From positions 1-39,706 of the forward strand of contig CAIRTQ010000083.1 in assembly GCA_903881545.1 (NCBI GenBank): a stretch of DNA of 39,706 nucleotides, written 5' to 3'. The stretch comes from an uncultured Elusimicrobia bacterium. Lineage in GTDB: Bacteria; Elusimicrobiota; Elusimicrobia; UBA1565; UBA9628. The notes under the pieces were generated by a model. The model did not search any database, was not told the origin of the DNA, and saw only the letters and a list, made by a program, of their open reading frames with translations. Shown piece after piece: positions 15,212-23,207 of the stretch (position 1 is its first letter; each line of letters begins with the position of its first letter). The position numbers and the translations under genes are program-made.

Positions 15212-16159
15212 ATGATGAACAGCGACGAAGCGACAAAGGATTTCCCCTGCCGCCGCTGCGGTTATCAAGCGGCCAAGACCTTCAAATTCTGCCCCGAGTG
15301 CGGGACCCCTCTGCAAATCGCGCAGCCCCTCCCTGAGCCGGCCCCAAGACCCGAGGCCCCGGCAGCCCAGCCCCAATCTGCGTCGCGGCCGACAGGACAG
15401 CCCAAAACCACCGGTCTATCGATCGTATTGGCTGGATTCGCACTCATGATGATGCTCTTTGCATTGAGAGCCCTGTGGAACCTGCCGATGCCGATCCTGA
15501 AAGAGGCGCTCTTAGAAAGATTGCAGGCCGCCTCCTGGATCCTCCTAGGGCTCGTCGGGCTATCGGGCCTCGTCGGCGCGTATTACCTCCGGCTGAGAAT
15601 ACCCCTGCGGACTCTCAAGGCCTCCCTGACCTTCGGGCTTCCCACCTGCGTCGTCCTCATCGCCGCGAACACGCTGTACCGGCGCATGTACGAGGGGGAA
15701 CGGGAACCGAAGGTCGCGATCTCGGAAGCGCCCGTTCCCAAAAAGGTGAAAGCAAAACCCACCCCGGGACCGGCGGAGAGCAAGACCAGCACGCAACCGC
15801 AGAAAGGGCCGTCCGCCGCAGCGCCCAAAGCGCCGGCTCCGGCGCAATCAACGAAACGGGGGCTAAACGCCAGCGTGGTGCTGGGCGATGCGGAGATCCA
15901 TATCACCAACCGCAACGATTTCGCCTGGAACAACGTCGCGATGTATCTCAACGGCGTGCATGTCTTCGGCTCGAACTTCGTCTACCAATGCGCGACGCTG
16001 GGAGCGGGCGAGACCCACACGGTGGCGGCGAAGGACTTCACTTTGGATGATGGAACGCGTTTCAATCCCTTCTCCATCAAGATCCAGAGCCTATTTGTGT
16101 CCTGCGCCACGCCGAAGGGAACCGCTTCCGGGACCTGGAAAAGCGGCGAAAGCCGCTGA
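15212..16159 (+). CDS. Zinc-ribbon membrane protein with C-terminal extracytoplasmic beta domain
   Basis: The 315-residue protein begins with a zinc ribbon (C-R-R-C at residues 13-16 and C-P-E-C at 28-31), then a Pro/Ala-rich linker. Three hydrophobic spans follow (about 70-92, 108-130 and 138-155). A Lys/Pro/Ala-rich linker (about 168-215) leads to a C-terminal domain of beta character (I-H-I-T-N-R-N-D-F-A-W-N-N-V and later G-A-G-E-T-H-T-V). Cytoplasmic zinc ribbon plus membrane spans is a common architecture without a fixed function. ATG 15212 or 15215 is the start. No Shine-Dalgarno is seen, and the gene sits only 14 bases after the tRNA, so RNase Z cleavage of a joint transcript would leave a very short leader. 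Confidence 0.8.
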   Translation: MMNSDEATKDFPCRRCGYQAAKTFKFCPECGTPLQIAQPLPEPAPRPEAPAAQPQSASRPTGQPKTTGLSIVLAGFALMMMLFALRALWNLPMPILKEALLERLQAASWILLGLVGLSGLVGAYYLRLRIPLRTLKASLTFGLPTCVVLIAANTLYRRMYEGEREPKVAISEAPVPKKVKAKPTPGPAESKTSTQPQKGPSAAAPKAPAPAQSTKRGLNASVVLGDAEIHITNRNDFAWNNVAMYLNGVHVFGSNFVYQCATLGAGETHTVAAKDFTLDDGTRFNPFSIKIQSLFVSCATPKGTASGTWKSGESR

Positions 16160-16164
16160 ACGCC

Positions 16165-16395
16165 TCAGGCTTTGGCGCTCGGCTGTTCCGGCTTGACGGG
16201 CTGGCTCGCCGCGGGCGTCTCGATGGGAGCGGCCTTGGCCACGACCGGATCGGCTGAACCTTCCCGCATCGACTTCTTGAACACCCGGATGCCCTCGCCC
16301 AACGACCGAGCGATCTCAGGGATGCGCTTGGGGCCGAAAATCAGCAACGCCACGATCAAGACCACCAGCCAGTGCATCGGAGCGAATTCGCCCAT
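16165..16395 (-). CDS. tatA: TatA/TatB-family twin-arginine translocase subunit
   Basis: This is a 76-residue Tat pore component. An N-terminal membrane helix (M-H-W-L-V-V-L-I-V-A-L-L-I) is followed by the diagnostic F-G-P-K-R-I-P-E-I-A-R-S-L-G hinge and amphipathic helix, then a Pro/Ala/Lys-rich tail. The length fits TatA better than TatB. GGGAGG lies before the ATG at 16395, and a TATAAT at 16418-16423 on this strand suits a promoter. No tatC is in the window. Confidence 0.93.
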   Translation of the reverse strand: MGEFAPMHWLVVLIVALLIFGPKRIPEIARSLGEGIRVFKKSMREGSADPVVAKAAPIETPAASQPVKPEQPSAKA

Positions 16396-16417
16396 AATAA
16401 CCTCCCGCGACAAATCC

Positions 16418-16423
16418 ATTATA
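16418..16423 (-). promoter_or_regulatory. -10 element (TATAAT) for tatA
   Basis: A perfect TATAAT on the minus strand, 22 bases before the tatA start. It leaves a short leader that contains the ribosome site. Confidence 0.6.
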
Positions 16424-16440
16424 CTCATTTTCACCAAACT

Positions 16441-16448
16441 GTTATACT
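16441..16448 (+). promoter_or_regulatory. -10 element (TGTTATACT) for the PHP phosphatase gene
   Basis: TG-T-TATACT (16440-16448, hexamer 16443-16448) is an extended -10 lying 16 bases before ATG 16465. It is divergent from the tatA promoter 20 bases away. Confidence 0.5.
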
Positions 16449-16464
16449 GACTGCCCCGCGGACC

Positions 16465-17253
16465 ATGGACTCCTACCATAACCACACGGATTTCAGCGAC
16501 GCCAAGACCCCGTTAGCCGAGATGGTGGCCGCAGCGGATTTGGCCGGGCTGGACGAATTCGGCGTCTCGGACCACCTCGTCCTGCATCCCGAAGGGAAGA
16601 TATTCGAATGGGCCATGCCGCCCGAGCGGCTGGACGAGTACGCGGCCGAAGTCCGGCGCGTGAGCCGCGCCGCCCACCGGCCCGTGCGCCTGGGCGTTGA
16701 AGCGGATTTCTTCCCGGCCACGGTCGCCAGGCTCAGCGCCCTGCTTTCCCGATATCCCTTCGACTACATCATCGGCTCCGTGCATTTCGCCGGCGACTTC
16801 CTGGTGGATGAGAAGCGCAAGCCCTGGGAGAATCTCAACGAGGAAGAGCGCCAGGCCAAATGGGACCGCTACTGGGACCTCGTCGCCCAGCTCGCGCGCA
16901 GCCGCGCCTTCGACTTCGTGGCGCATCTCGACATACCGAAAAAATTCGGCCACCGCATGACGGAGGAGGCGCCCGCGCCCGCCCTGGCCGCGCTCGACGC
17001 CATCGCCGAGGCCGGCATGGCCGTGGAGATCAATACCTCGGGCTGGCACCAGCCCTGCCGGGAGGCCTACCCCGCGCCCGCCCTGCTCGAAGAGGCGCGC
17101 CGGCGCGGCATCCCCATCCTCATCAACGCCGACGCGCACGACCCGGCGCACGTGACGCGCTCCTACGGCCCGGCGCTGCTCCTGGCGCGCTTAGCCGGCT
17201 ACACGCAGACGGTGCGCTTCAAGGGCCGGCGGCGCAGCTTCGTCCCGCTCTGA
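16465..17253 (+). CDS. PHP-domain phosphoesterase, HisK histidinol-phosphatase-like
   Basis: The 262-residue protein has the PHP metal-binding start H5-N-H7-T-D-F-S, then G-V-S-D-H, G-V-E-A-D-F, I-G-S-V-H, F-V-A-H-L-D, V-E-I-N-T-S-G and I-N-A-D-A-H-D. These are in the order found in HisJ/HisK histidinol-phosphate phosphatases, where they bind three metal ions. The length (about 265) fits. No other histidine gene is nearby, so a different phosphoester substrate remains possible. Confidence 0.88.
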   Translation: MDSYHNHTDFSDAKTPLAEMVAAADLAGLDEFGVSDHLVLHPEGKIFEWAMPPERLDEYAAEVRRVSRAAHRPVRLGVEADFFPATVARLSALLSRYPFDYIIGSVHFAGDFLVDEKRKPWENLNEEERQAKWDRYWDLVAQLARSRAFDFVAHLDIPKKFGHRMTEEAPAPALAALDAIAEAGMAVEINTSGWHQPCREAYPAPALLEEARRRGIPILINADAHDPAHVTRSYGPALLLARLAGYTQTVRFKGRRRSFVPL

Positions 17254-17260
17254 GCGCCGC

Positions 17261-17476
17261 TCAGCAGAAGGCCAGGAAGGCCAGCATGACCAGGATGCCG
17301 CCCAGAAGCATGGCTTTGACGCTCTGGTCCCTCTTGCCCACGAACAGCCAGTAGGCGCCGGCCAAGCCCAGGACCGCGCAGCCCGCGGACTTGAGGATGA
17401 GTATCTGGTTGACGTTGAAGGGCAGCCGGCTCGCGGCAGGGACCGCTCCGCCCACGACTTGCGCCGCCATGGCCAT
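17261..17476 (-). CDS. Small membrane protein with two predicted spans, unknown function
   Basis: This 71-residue protein has predicted spans near residues 28-46 and 55-70, joined by a short K-R-D-Q-S loop. I recognise no family. A TATAAT at 17483-17488 on this strand ends exactly six bases before the ATG at 17476, so a leaderless start is favoured; a second in-frame ATG at 17470 is possible. It ends eight bases after the stop of the convergent PHP gene and is divergent from the epimerase-like gene. Confidence 0.6.
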   Translation of the reverse strand: MAMAAQVVGGAVPAASRLPFNVNQILILKSAGCAVLGLAGAYWLFVGKRDQSVKAMLLGGILVMLAFLAFC

Positions 17477-17482
17477 GCCCGC

Positions 17483-17488
17483 ATTATA
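17483..17488 (-). promoter_or_regulatory. -10 element (TATAAT) giving a leaderless start at 17476
   Basis: A perfect TATAAT with a six-base spacer (GCGGGC) before ATG on the minus strand. Confidence 0.55.
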
Positions 17489-17512
17489 CGAAAATCCCGG
17501 ATGGCGATTCGC

Positions 17513-17518
17513 TATAAT
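17513..17518 (+). promoter_or_regulatory. -10 element (CGCTATAAT) giving a leaderless start at 17525
   Basis: TATAAT with a six-base spacer (GGACGC) before ATG 17525. It lies 24 bases from the opposing element at 17483-17488. Confidence 0.6.
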
Positions 17519-17524
17519 GGACGC

Positions 17525-18574
17525 ATGCTTGGCGCCGAAGTGCGCTCTTACTCGGTACGCGTATTCCGGGCGCCACTGAAGCGGCCATTCGTCACCGCCC
17601 TAGGCCGCAAGACCGAGACCTGCAATATCGGCTTCACCCTGACCCTGCGCTGCGGCGCCCGCGGCTACGGCGAGGCCTCGGCCTCCCTGGCCCTGGCGCA
17701 TCTTGAGCCCGCGCGCCTGGCCCGGACTTTGGCCGGCCTGGGCCGCGCGGCCGTGGGGCAAGACGCGTCCTGCCTGCGGCCCCTCGTGGAGCGGGCCTGG
17801 AAGAAGCACGGCGACCAAGGGCCGGCGGCCTCGGCCTTTGAATGCGCCCTGCTCGACGCCTGGACGCGCTCCCGTGGCCTGAGCCTAGCCGCCTGGTTCG
17901 GAGGCCGGCTAAAATCCGTAGAGTCGGACATCACCATCTCGGATTGGGCCGATACCGAGTTGAGCCGCGAGGCGGCCCGCGAGGCCGCGCGCGAAGGCTT
18001 CCGCGTCCTCAAGGTCAAGGTGGGAAGATGCCCCGAAAGGGCCCTGGAGCGCCTGCGCCTCATCAGCCGGGCCGTCGGCCGCGCCAGGCCCAGCTTGGTG
18101 CTGGACGGCAACCAAGGCCTGAGCGCGGAGTCGGCCCTGCGCTTGGTCGGCTCCTGCCTCAAAGAGCGCATGAAGGTCCTGCTCCTGGAGCAGCCCCTGC
18201 CCAAGGACGATTTCAAAGGCATGGCGGCGCTCGCCCGGCGCTCTCCGGTGCCTTTAGCGGCTGACGAGATGGTGCACAGCCCTCAGGACGCGGTCAAGGT
18301 GGTGGAGATCGGCGCCGCCTCGGTCATCAACATCAAAGTGGCCAAGAGTGGACTCTTGCGTTCCCTGGACATCGCGGCCGTGGCGCGCGCCGGGGGGCTG
18401 GGGCTCATGATCGGCTGCATGGCGGAAACGAGCCGGGGCCTCATGCCGAGCGTGCACCTGGCCTTGGGGACAGGATTCTTCTCTTATGTGGACCTGGACA
18501 GCGACCATCTGCTGTGCCGGCACGCGGCCAGCGCGGATTGGCTGCGCCAGGGTCCGATGCTTTCCCTTCCTTAA
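17525..18574 (+). CDS. Enolase-superfamily dipeptide epimerase-like enzyme
   Basis: The 349-residue protein matches the muconate-lactonizing/dipeptide epimerase subgroup. The Lys pair is K163-V-K165, metal ligands are D194 (L-D-G-N-Q-G), E222 (L-E-Q-P-L) and D247 (A-A-D-E-M), and the opposite base is Lys274 in A-K-S-G. This pattern is that of L-Ala-D/L-Glu epimerases (YcjG/YkfB), which recycle murein peptides; the specificity motif near the C-terminus (G-C-M-A-E-T) fits loosely. The NlpC/P60 peptidase at 20526 could supply such dipeptides. ATG 17525 follows a -10 by six bases; the upstream extension of the frame is noncoding. Confidence 0.85.
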   Translation: MLGAEVRSYSVRVFRAPLKRPFVTALGRKTETCNIGFTLTLRCGARGYGEASASLALAHLEPARLARTLAGLGRAAVGQDASCLRPLVERAWKKHGDQGPAASAFECALLDAWTRSRGLSLAAWFGGRLKSVESDITISDWADTELSREAAREAAREGFRVLKVKVGRCPERALERLRLISRAVGRARPSLVLDGNQGLSAESALRLVGSCLKERMKVLLLEQPLPKDDFKGMAALARRSPVPLAADEMVHSPQDAVKVVEIGAASVINIKVAKSGLLRSLDIAAVARAGGLGLMIGCMAETSRGLMPSVHLALGTGFFSYVDLDSDHLLCRHAASADWLRQGPMLSLP

Positions 18575-18594
18575 AAAGCCGGGCCGCGTCCGCC

Positions 18595-19014
18595 TCAAGC
18601 CGGGTCGGGCTGGAATTTGAGCCGCAGCTTGCGGCTGCGGGGGCCGTCGAACTCGGCGAAATAGATGGACTGCCAGGTGCCCAGGACGAGGCGGCCGGCC
18701 TCGACGATGACGGTGAGCGAGGGGGAGAACAAAGACGATTTGATGTGCGCGTCCGAGTTGCCTTCGCCGTGGGCGAAGCCCGATTCCTCGGGGATGAGTT
18801 CGCCCGTGAATCTGACGATGTCGCGCGCCACATCAGGGTCGGCGTTCTCGTTGATGGTGACGCCGGCGGTGGTATGCGGGACGAAGAGCACGAGCAGGCC
18901 GTCGCGGGCCTCGCAGTCATCCAGGAAGGCCTGCGCCTGGCGGGTGATGTCTATAAGCTCGCAGCGCCGCGTGGTGGGAATCGAAATTTCCTTAGAAGCC
19001 GGGGAGAGTCTCAT
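18595..19014 (-). CDS. yjbQ: YjbQ/UPF0047 family protein
   Basis: A 139-residue member of the UPF0047/YjbQ family. Members are small beta-rich trimers; the E. coli protein has weak thiamine phosphate synthase activity and its true role is unclear. Family marks here are V-P-H-T-T-A-G-V-T-I-N-E-N-A-D-P-D-V, H-G-E-G-N-S-D-A-H-I-K-S-S and L-G-T-W-Q-S-I-Y-F-A-E-F-D-G-P-R. A GGAG lies before the ATG at 19014, with a TATCAT element further upstream. It converges with the epimerase-like gene. Confidence 0.92.
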   Translation of the reverse strand: MRLSPASKEISIPTTRRCELIDITRQAQAFLDDCEARDGLLVLFVPHTTAGVTINENADPDVARDIVRFTGELIPEESGFAHGEGNSDAHIKSSLFSPSLTVIVEAGRLVLGTWQSIYFAEFDGPRSRKLRLKFQPDPA

Positions 19015-19123
19015 GGTTGCTCCAGGACTAGTGCTGCCCTATGATAATAAATCCCACTGGCGCTTTACCTATGCCAGCAGGCACACGCTGGGGAACAAGG
19101 GAAGGGGAAGGACCGGAACGCCG
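19015..19123. other. Short intergenic region
   Basis: The 109 bases hold the promoter-like TATCAT (minus strand, about 19040-19045) for yjbQ and nothing else I can identify. Confidence 0.4.
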
Positions 19124-20446
19124 TCAGTGATCTTTCAGGCAGCGGAGACTCTGCCTCCAAGTCTCTTCGTTGGGGTTGTTGAAGTCGCCCGTCATGATGG
19201 AGGAGAGCTTGCCGACCCAGGAGGAGTCGTCCACGAACGCCCCATACTCACGGTTCAGCGTCAACGACTGCGTCGAACCGTTGGTAGAGCCCACCCAGGC
19301 GCGCTTGCCGTCGACCACGATCGCCTTGGCGTGCATATAGCCGGGCAGACCGGCCACCAGGATGCTCTTGTTGAACATCCGGCTCTCGATCCCTGCGTCG
19401 TCAAAGGCCGAATAAATCGAGCGGACTTGCGCCGCTTCCGAATCAGACGGCGTAGCGAAAGAGCAGAAGCTGGCCATGACGACCTTGACCCGCACACCGC
19501 GGCGCGCGGCCTCGGCCAAGGCGTCGTTGATGTGCGGCTCTTTGAGGTACTGCCCTTCCATCAGGATGCTGGTCTGGGCGGAGCGGATGAAGGCCAGCAG
19601 CGGCTGTAGCGCGAGCGGCCCCACGGTCAGCTTCGCGGCCGCGGCCGGGGAAATCAGAGAGCTCAGGTCATAAGAGACGCCGGCCAGGTCCTTGGTGAAG
19701 ATCGCCTCCAGCGTGCCCACGACATCGGCGTCCTGGAGCACAAGCGTGTAATCCCGGTTGCAGTGCTGCGGATTCTCGGCGCGGTCGCAGAGGTTGGAGG
19801 GGTCGAAGTTCCCGGTGCTCATCAAAGCGGCGCCGCCGTCGGAGATCGCAATCTTGCCGTGCTCCAGGCAGCTCTGGTTGGCCGCGCAGAGCCCGGCCTT
19901 GTTAAAAGGGATGTAGCGCCCGCCGGCCTTATTGACCTGGCGGACCAGCATCTGCTGATCTGCGCAGTCGGCCGCCTCCAAGGGATCGGCCGATACGCCG
20001 GGCGTCTGGGTTTTTGCGAAGACCTTGCACGCGCCGCCCACCGGATCGGGCTCCTTGATGATGCGCACCCGCACGCCGCGGCGCAGGGCGTCGCGGATGG
20101 CGTTGCGGACCGCATGGTCGTCCATCTGGTAGATCTCGATGTCGAGCGTGGCTTGGGCCTGATTGATGAAGGGGATGATGGGGGATCCGTCCGCGTTGTT
20201 GTAAAGCCCGGGCTGGACGGCGCGATGGCGGCCTCGGGTAGAGGCCGCAGCGTGAGCCGGCTCGACTACAGTGCCCATGATCGAAGCGGGAACCATCAGG
20301 TCCAGGTTCGGACTCATGGCCTTGAGCTGCTCCAAAGCGGACTGCGCCCCGGCCGGCAACGCCAGCATCAAAGCCAGAAAGCCGGCTGCCGAAACCATCC
20401 AGCGCACGGCCCGGACTTCTACAGCAGCTAGGAGTCTTAATTGCAT
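19124..20446 (-). CDS. Secreted phospholipase D-superfamily protein (two HKD motifs)
   Basis: The product is 440 residues from the chosen ATG 20446, with an exported N-terminus (V-R-A-V-R-W, then a hydrophobic run ending at P-A-G-A-Q near residue 35). It carries two HxKxxxxD motifs: H196-G-K-I-A-I-S-D with G-N-F-D, and H372-A-K-A-I-V-V-D with S-T-N-G-S. Both are complete, so an active PLD fold is expected. Members cleave or transfer phosphatidyl groups (phospholipase D, cardiolipin synthase) or, as nucleases, cut DNA. Six to eight cysteines between the motifs suggest disulfides in an exported enzyme. The start is uncertain: a GTG or ATG near 20398-20407 would give a shorter signal peptide. 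Confidence 0.85.
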   Translation of the reverse strand: MQLRLLAAVEVRAVRWMVSAAGFLALMLALPAGAQSALEQLKAMSPNLDLMVPASIMGTVVEPAHAAASTRGRHRAVQPGLYNNADGSPIIPFINQAQATLDIEIYQMDDHAVRNAIRDALRRGVRVRIIKEPDPVGGACKVFAKTQTPGVSADPLEAADCADQQMLVRQVNKAGGRYIPFNKAGLCAANQSCLEHGKIAISDGGAALMSTGNFDPSNLCDRAENPQHCNRDYTLVLQDADVVGTLEAIFTKDLAGVSYDLSSLISPAAAAKLTVGPLALQPLLAFIRSAQTSILMEGQYLKEPHINDALAEAARRGVRVKVVMASFCSFATPSDSEAAQVRSIYSAFDDAGIESRMFNKSILVAGLPGYMHAKAIVVDGKRAWVGSTNGSTQSLTLNREYGAFVDDSSWVGKLSSIMTGDFNNPNEETWRQSLRCLKDH

Positions 20447-20484
20447 TTGATTAAGTGTGCGCTCAAGCCGCCGACTGCACAAAG

Positions 20485-20525
20485 GCCCTAGAGCCTAGAT
20501 AGATATAGGTCTTTAGACCTAGGGC
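20485..20525 (-). terminator. Nested inverted repeat after the NlpC/P60 gene
   Basis: TAGGTC (20506-20511) and GACCTA (20516-20521) form a tight hairpin with a four-base loop. An outer pair, GCCCTA (20485-20490) and TAGGGC (20520-20525), offers an alternative longer fold. It starts right after the stop of the minus-strand peptidase gene. It may be a terminator or a processing site; no T-run follows. Confidence 0.4.
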
Positions 20526-21755
20526 TCATGGGCGGTTGCCTCCGGAGTAGTCCCCGTAAAAGACGGTGCCGATGCGGACGACCGCGCCCGGATGCGGCGC
20601 GTTGATCATCTTGCCTTTGCCCACATACATCCCCACATGATGCGGCGGTCTGCCGAAATAGACCAGGTCCCCGGGCAGGAGCTGAGCGTCCGCGACCCGC
20701 GGGAACTTCGTGGACTGCATGGCCGCCGAGTGCGGCATCGAGACCCCCGCCGCGCGCCAGGAAACCATCGTCAGGCCCGAGCAGTCGAAGACATCCGGAC
20801 CGGCGCCGCCGAAGACATACGGCTTGCCCATCTGAGCATAGGCCGTCCTCAGCGCTATCTGGGCCTGGGTCGAAACTCCGGCCATGGACGGCATGATGTA
20901 GTCCTGCGGGCTGATCTGCGCCTGCGGTCCGGTAATGGCTTCCAACCGCTTTTGTGTGTCCGCCAACTCAGCCATCTTTCCCCGAATCGGGCCTTCGAGC
21001 GCGTTCATCTCCCTGCGGATGGCGGCCTGTTCCTCCGGCTGCTGGGCCGCCTGCAAGGCCTCTCCCATCTGATTGTACCGCTCATCCAATTTCCCAAACT
21101 CGACGCTCATAGCGTCGAGTTTGGCGACCAAGGGGAGAGCTTTCTTGGCGTTGGCGACGGCCGCCAACGAATTGACCAAGGATGGCCGCCCCGCCGCCAG
21201 GCCCGAGTCACGGCCGCCTGCGGCGGCGAAGCCGCCGGCACGGGCGCCGCCCAGGCTCTGACGGCCACCTGCTCCAACGGTCCCGCCCGCGCCGTCTCCA
21301 GAACCCAGTCGAGGCCTCTTAAAGGCTGGAGCGCGCTGGACTTCATTTTGAAATCCCGCCCCCGGCCCCGGCGCCATTGGGCCTCGGCCAGTCTCCGACG
21401 GGCCCCGAGCCGAGGGGACCGACGCGGCGCCCGGCCCGTAACCGTAATAAGAGGAAGGGGGGATACTGGCAGAGTCGGCGACTCCGGTCTCCCCGGTCCG
21501 CTCGACGCCAATCCCGCCGGCACGGCGAGCCACCTCGGTCCCCATGGCGCCGGACGCGCGCGATTGAACGACAGCCGAGCCGCTCCCAATCGATTCAGAA
21601 TGAGCTCGCTGCCCCTCGCTTTCTTGGAGCGTTTCAGCCGGGCCCGGCGTCGAACGTATGGGCTCCTTCGTGCGCCAGAGGTCCGCTACGGCGGCTGCCA
21701 GCCAGCCCAAGGCCAGCGCTCCCACGAGGATCCACACAAACTTCTTCACATTCAT
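20526..21755 (-). CDS. Membrane-anchored NlpC/P60 peptidoglycan peptidase
   Basis: The 409-residue protein starts with a membrane anchor or signal (K-K-F-V-W-I-L-V-G-A-L-A-L-G-W-L, about residues 4-22). A long Gly/Ser/Ala/Arg-rich low-complexity stretch (about 30-190) and a helical, probably coiled-coil segment (about 200-270) follow. The C-terminal NlpC/P60 domain has Cys325 in F-D-C-S-G-L-T, His in H-H-V-G-M-Y-V-G and the final I-N-A-P-H-P-G. Such enzymes cut gamma-D-Glu to diamino acid bonds in murein peptides. The frame also has a GTG at 21764; ATG 21755 gives a cleaner anchor. A TATAAT lies at 21776-21781 on this strand. Confidence 0.85.
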   Translation of the reverse strand: MNVKKFVWILVGALALGWLAAAVADLWRTKEPIRSTPGPAETLQESEGQRAHSESIGSGSAVVQSRASGAMGTEVARRAGGIGVERTGETGVADSASIPPSSYYGYGPGAASVPSARGPSETGRGPMAPGPGAGFQNEVQRAPAFKRPRLGSGDGAGGTVGAGGRQSLGGARAGGFAAAGGRDSGLAAGRPSLVNSLAAVANAKKALPLVAKLDAMSVEFGKLDERYNQMGEALQAAQQPEEQAAIRREMNALEGPIRGKMAELADTQKRLEAITGPQAQISPQDYIMPSMAGVSTQAQIALRTAYAQMGKPYVFGGAGPDVFDCSGLTMVSWRAAGVSMPHSAAMQSTKFPRVADAQLLPGDLVYFGRPPHHVGMYVGKGKMINAPHPGAVVRIGTVFYGDYSGGNRP

Positions 21756-21775
21756 GTAGGCCACAACGCCATCTT

Positions 21776-21781
21776 ATTATA
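21776..21781 (-). promoter_or_regulatory. -10 element (TGATATAAT) for the NlpC/P60 gene
   Basis: A perfect TATAAT on the minus strand with TG two bases upstream, 11 bases before GTG 21764 and 20 before ATG 21755. Confidence 0.5.
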
Positions 21782-21880
21782 TCAGCTTTATCTGGTGTCG
21801 CGCACGGAACGGCTCAGAGGAAATATGTGATAATCTCAACCGCATAAGCCCGCTGGCCCGGGCCCTGGAGGGATAAGCGC

Positions 21881-23206
21881 ATGGATGTCCTGACATTGAG
21901 CCGTCTACAGTTCGCCGCCACCGCCTGCTTCCACTTCCTCTTCGTCCCATTGACCCTGGGCCTCTCCATTCTGGTGGCCATCATGGAGACCCGCTTCGTG
22001 AAGACCGGCGACGCCCTCTACCTGCGCATGACCAAGTTCTGGGGGAAGCTCTTCCTCATCAACTTCGCCCTGGGCGTCGTCACCGGCATCACCCTGGAGT
22101 TCCAGTTCGGCATGAATTGGGCCGCATTCTCCAAATACGTCGGGGACATCTTCGGCGCGCCCCTGGCCATCGAGGCCACGCTCGCCTTCTTCCTGGAGTC
22201 CACCTTCATCGGGCTCTGGATCTTCGGCTGGGACAAGCTCTCCGCGCGCGCCCATGCCGCCACCATCTGGGTCGTGGCGATCGCCTCCAGCCTTTCCGCG
22301 GTCTGGATACTGCTGGCTAACGGCTGGATGCAGCGGCCCGTGGGCTTCGTGCTGCGCAACGGCCGGGCCGAGATGGTGGACTTCGGCGCGCTGGTGAGCA
22401 ACATCTACAGCTGGGCCAAGTTCCTGCACACGGCCTCGTCGGCCTACCTCCTCGGCGCGTTCTTCGTCATGGCCATCTCCGCCTGGCATATCGCGCGGCG
22501 CAGCGAGCTGGAATTCTTCAAGCGCTCCTTTAAGATAGCGGCGGCCTTCGGCTTCCACGCCGCCGTCCTGACCTTGGCCAGCGGCGCATTCTCGGCGATC
22601 ATGGTCGCGAAGTACCAGCCGACCAAGCTGGCCGCCATGGAAGGCGTATGGACGACCCGGAAGGCCGCGCCCTATTATCTGCTCGCCTGGCCCGCCCCAA
22701 GCCAGGAGCGCAACAGCTTCCAGGCCTGGGGCGTCCCCCGCGGACTGAGCCTGCTGGCCCACCATGACCCCGACTCCGAGGTGACGGGCCTCAAGGACTT
22801 TCCCCGCGATATGCGGCCGCCGGTCATGGCCACCTTCCTGAGCTTCAAGGGCATGGTCCTGCTCGGCATGCTCCTCACGCTCGTGGCCTTCCTGGCCTGG
22901 CTGGTCTCGCGGAAAGACCTATTGGAGAGCAACCCCGCCTTGCTCCGCGCAGCGCTCTACTGCCTGCCCCTGCCCTATCTCGCCATCCAACTCGGCTGGA
23001 TCGTCTCCGAGGTCGGCCGGCAGCCCTGGATCGTTTACGGCCTGCTCAAGACTTCCGACGGCGTCTCCAAGTCCCTCTCCACCGGGCAGGTCCTCGCCTC
23101 TTTGGCGGGCTTTACCTTGTACTACGGGACATTGGCGGCCGTGGATTTCTACCTGCTCTACAAGAACGCGCGCCAGGGGCCCAGCCCCGCGCCGCAAGGG
23201 GCCTGA
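21881..23206 (+). CDS. cydA: Cytochrome bd ubiquinol oxidase subunit I
   Basis: CydA carries the three hemes and the quinol site of cytochrome bd, a high-affinity terminal oxidase of the inner membrane. The 441-residue protein has His18 in C-F-H-F-L-F-V-P-L-T-L-G (heme ligand, His19 in E. coli), the second ligand in K-F-L-H-T-A-S-S-A-Y, the Q-loop K-Y-Q-P-T-K-L-A-A-M-E-G and the late S-F-K-G-M-V Met region. It is the short Q-loop form (E. coli is about 520). GGAGGGA lies before ATG 21881. cydB follows after one base. Confidence 0.97.
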   Translation: MDVLTLSRLQFAATACFHFLFVPLTLGLSILVAIMETRFVKTGDALYLRMTKFWGKLFLINFALGVVTGITLEFQFGMNWAAFSKYVGDIFGAPLAIEATLAFFLESTFIGLWIFGWDKLSARAHAATIWVVAIASSLSAVWILLANGWMQRPVGFVLRNGRAEMVDFGALVSNIYSWAKFLHTASSAYLLGAFFVMAISAWHIARRSELEFFKRSFKIAAAFGFHAAVLTLASGAFSAIMVAKYQPTKLAAMEGVWTTRKAAPYYLLAWPAPSQERNSFQAWGVPRGLSLLAHHDPDSEVTGLKDFPRDMRPPVMATFLSFKGMVLLGMLLTLVAFLAWLVSRKDLLESNPALLRAALYCLPLPYLAIQLGWIVSEVGRQPWIVYGLLKTSDGVSKSLSTGQVLASLAGFTLYYGTLAAVDFYLLYKNARQGPSPAPQGA

Positions 23207-23207
23207 C

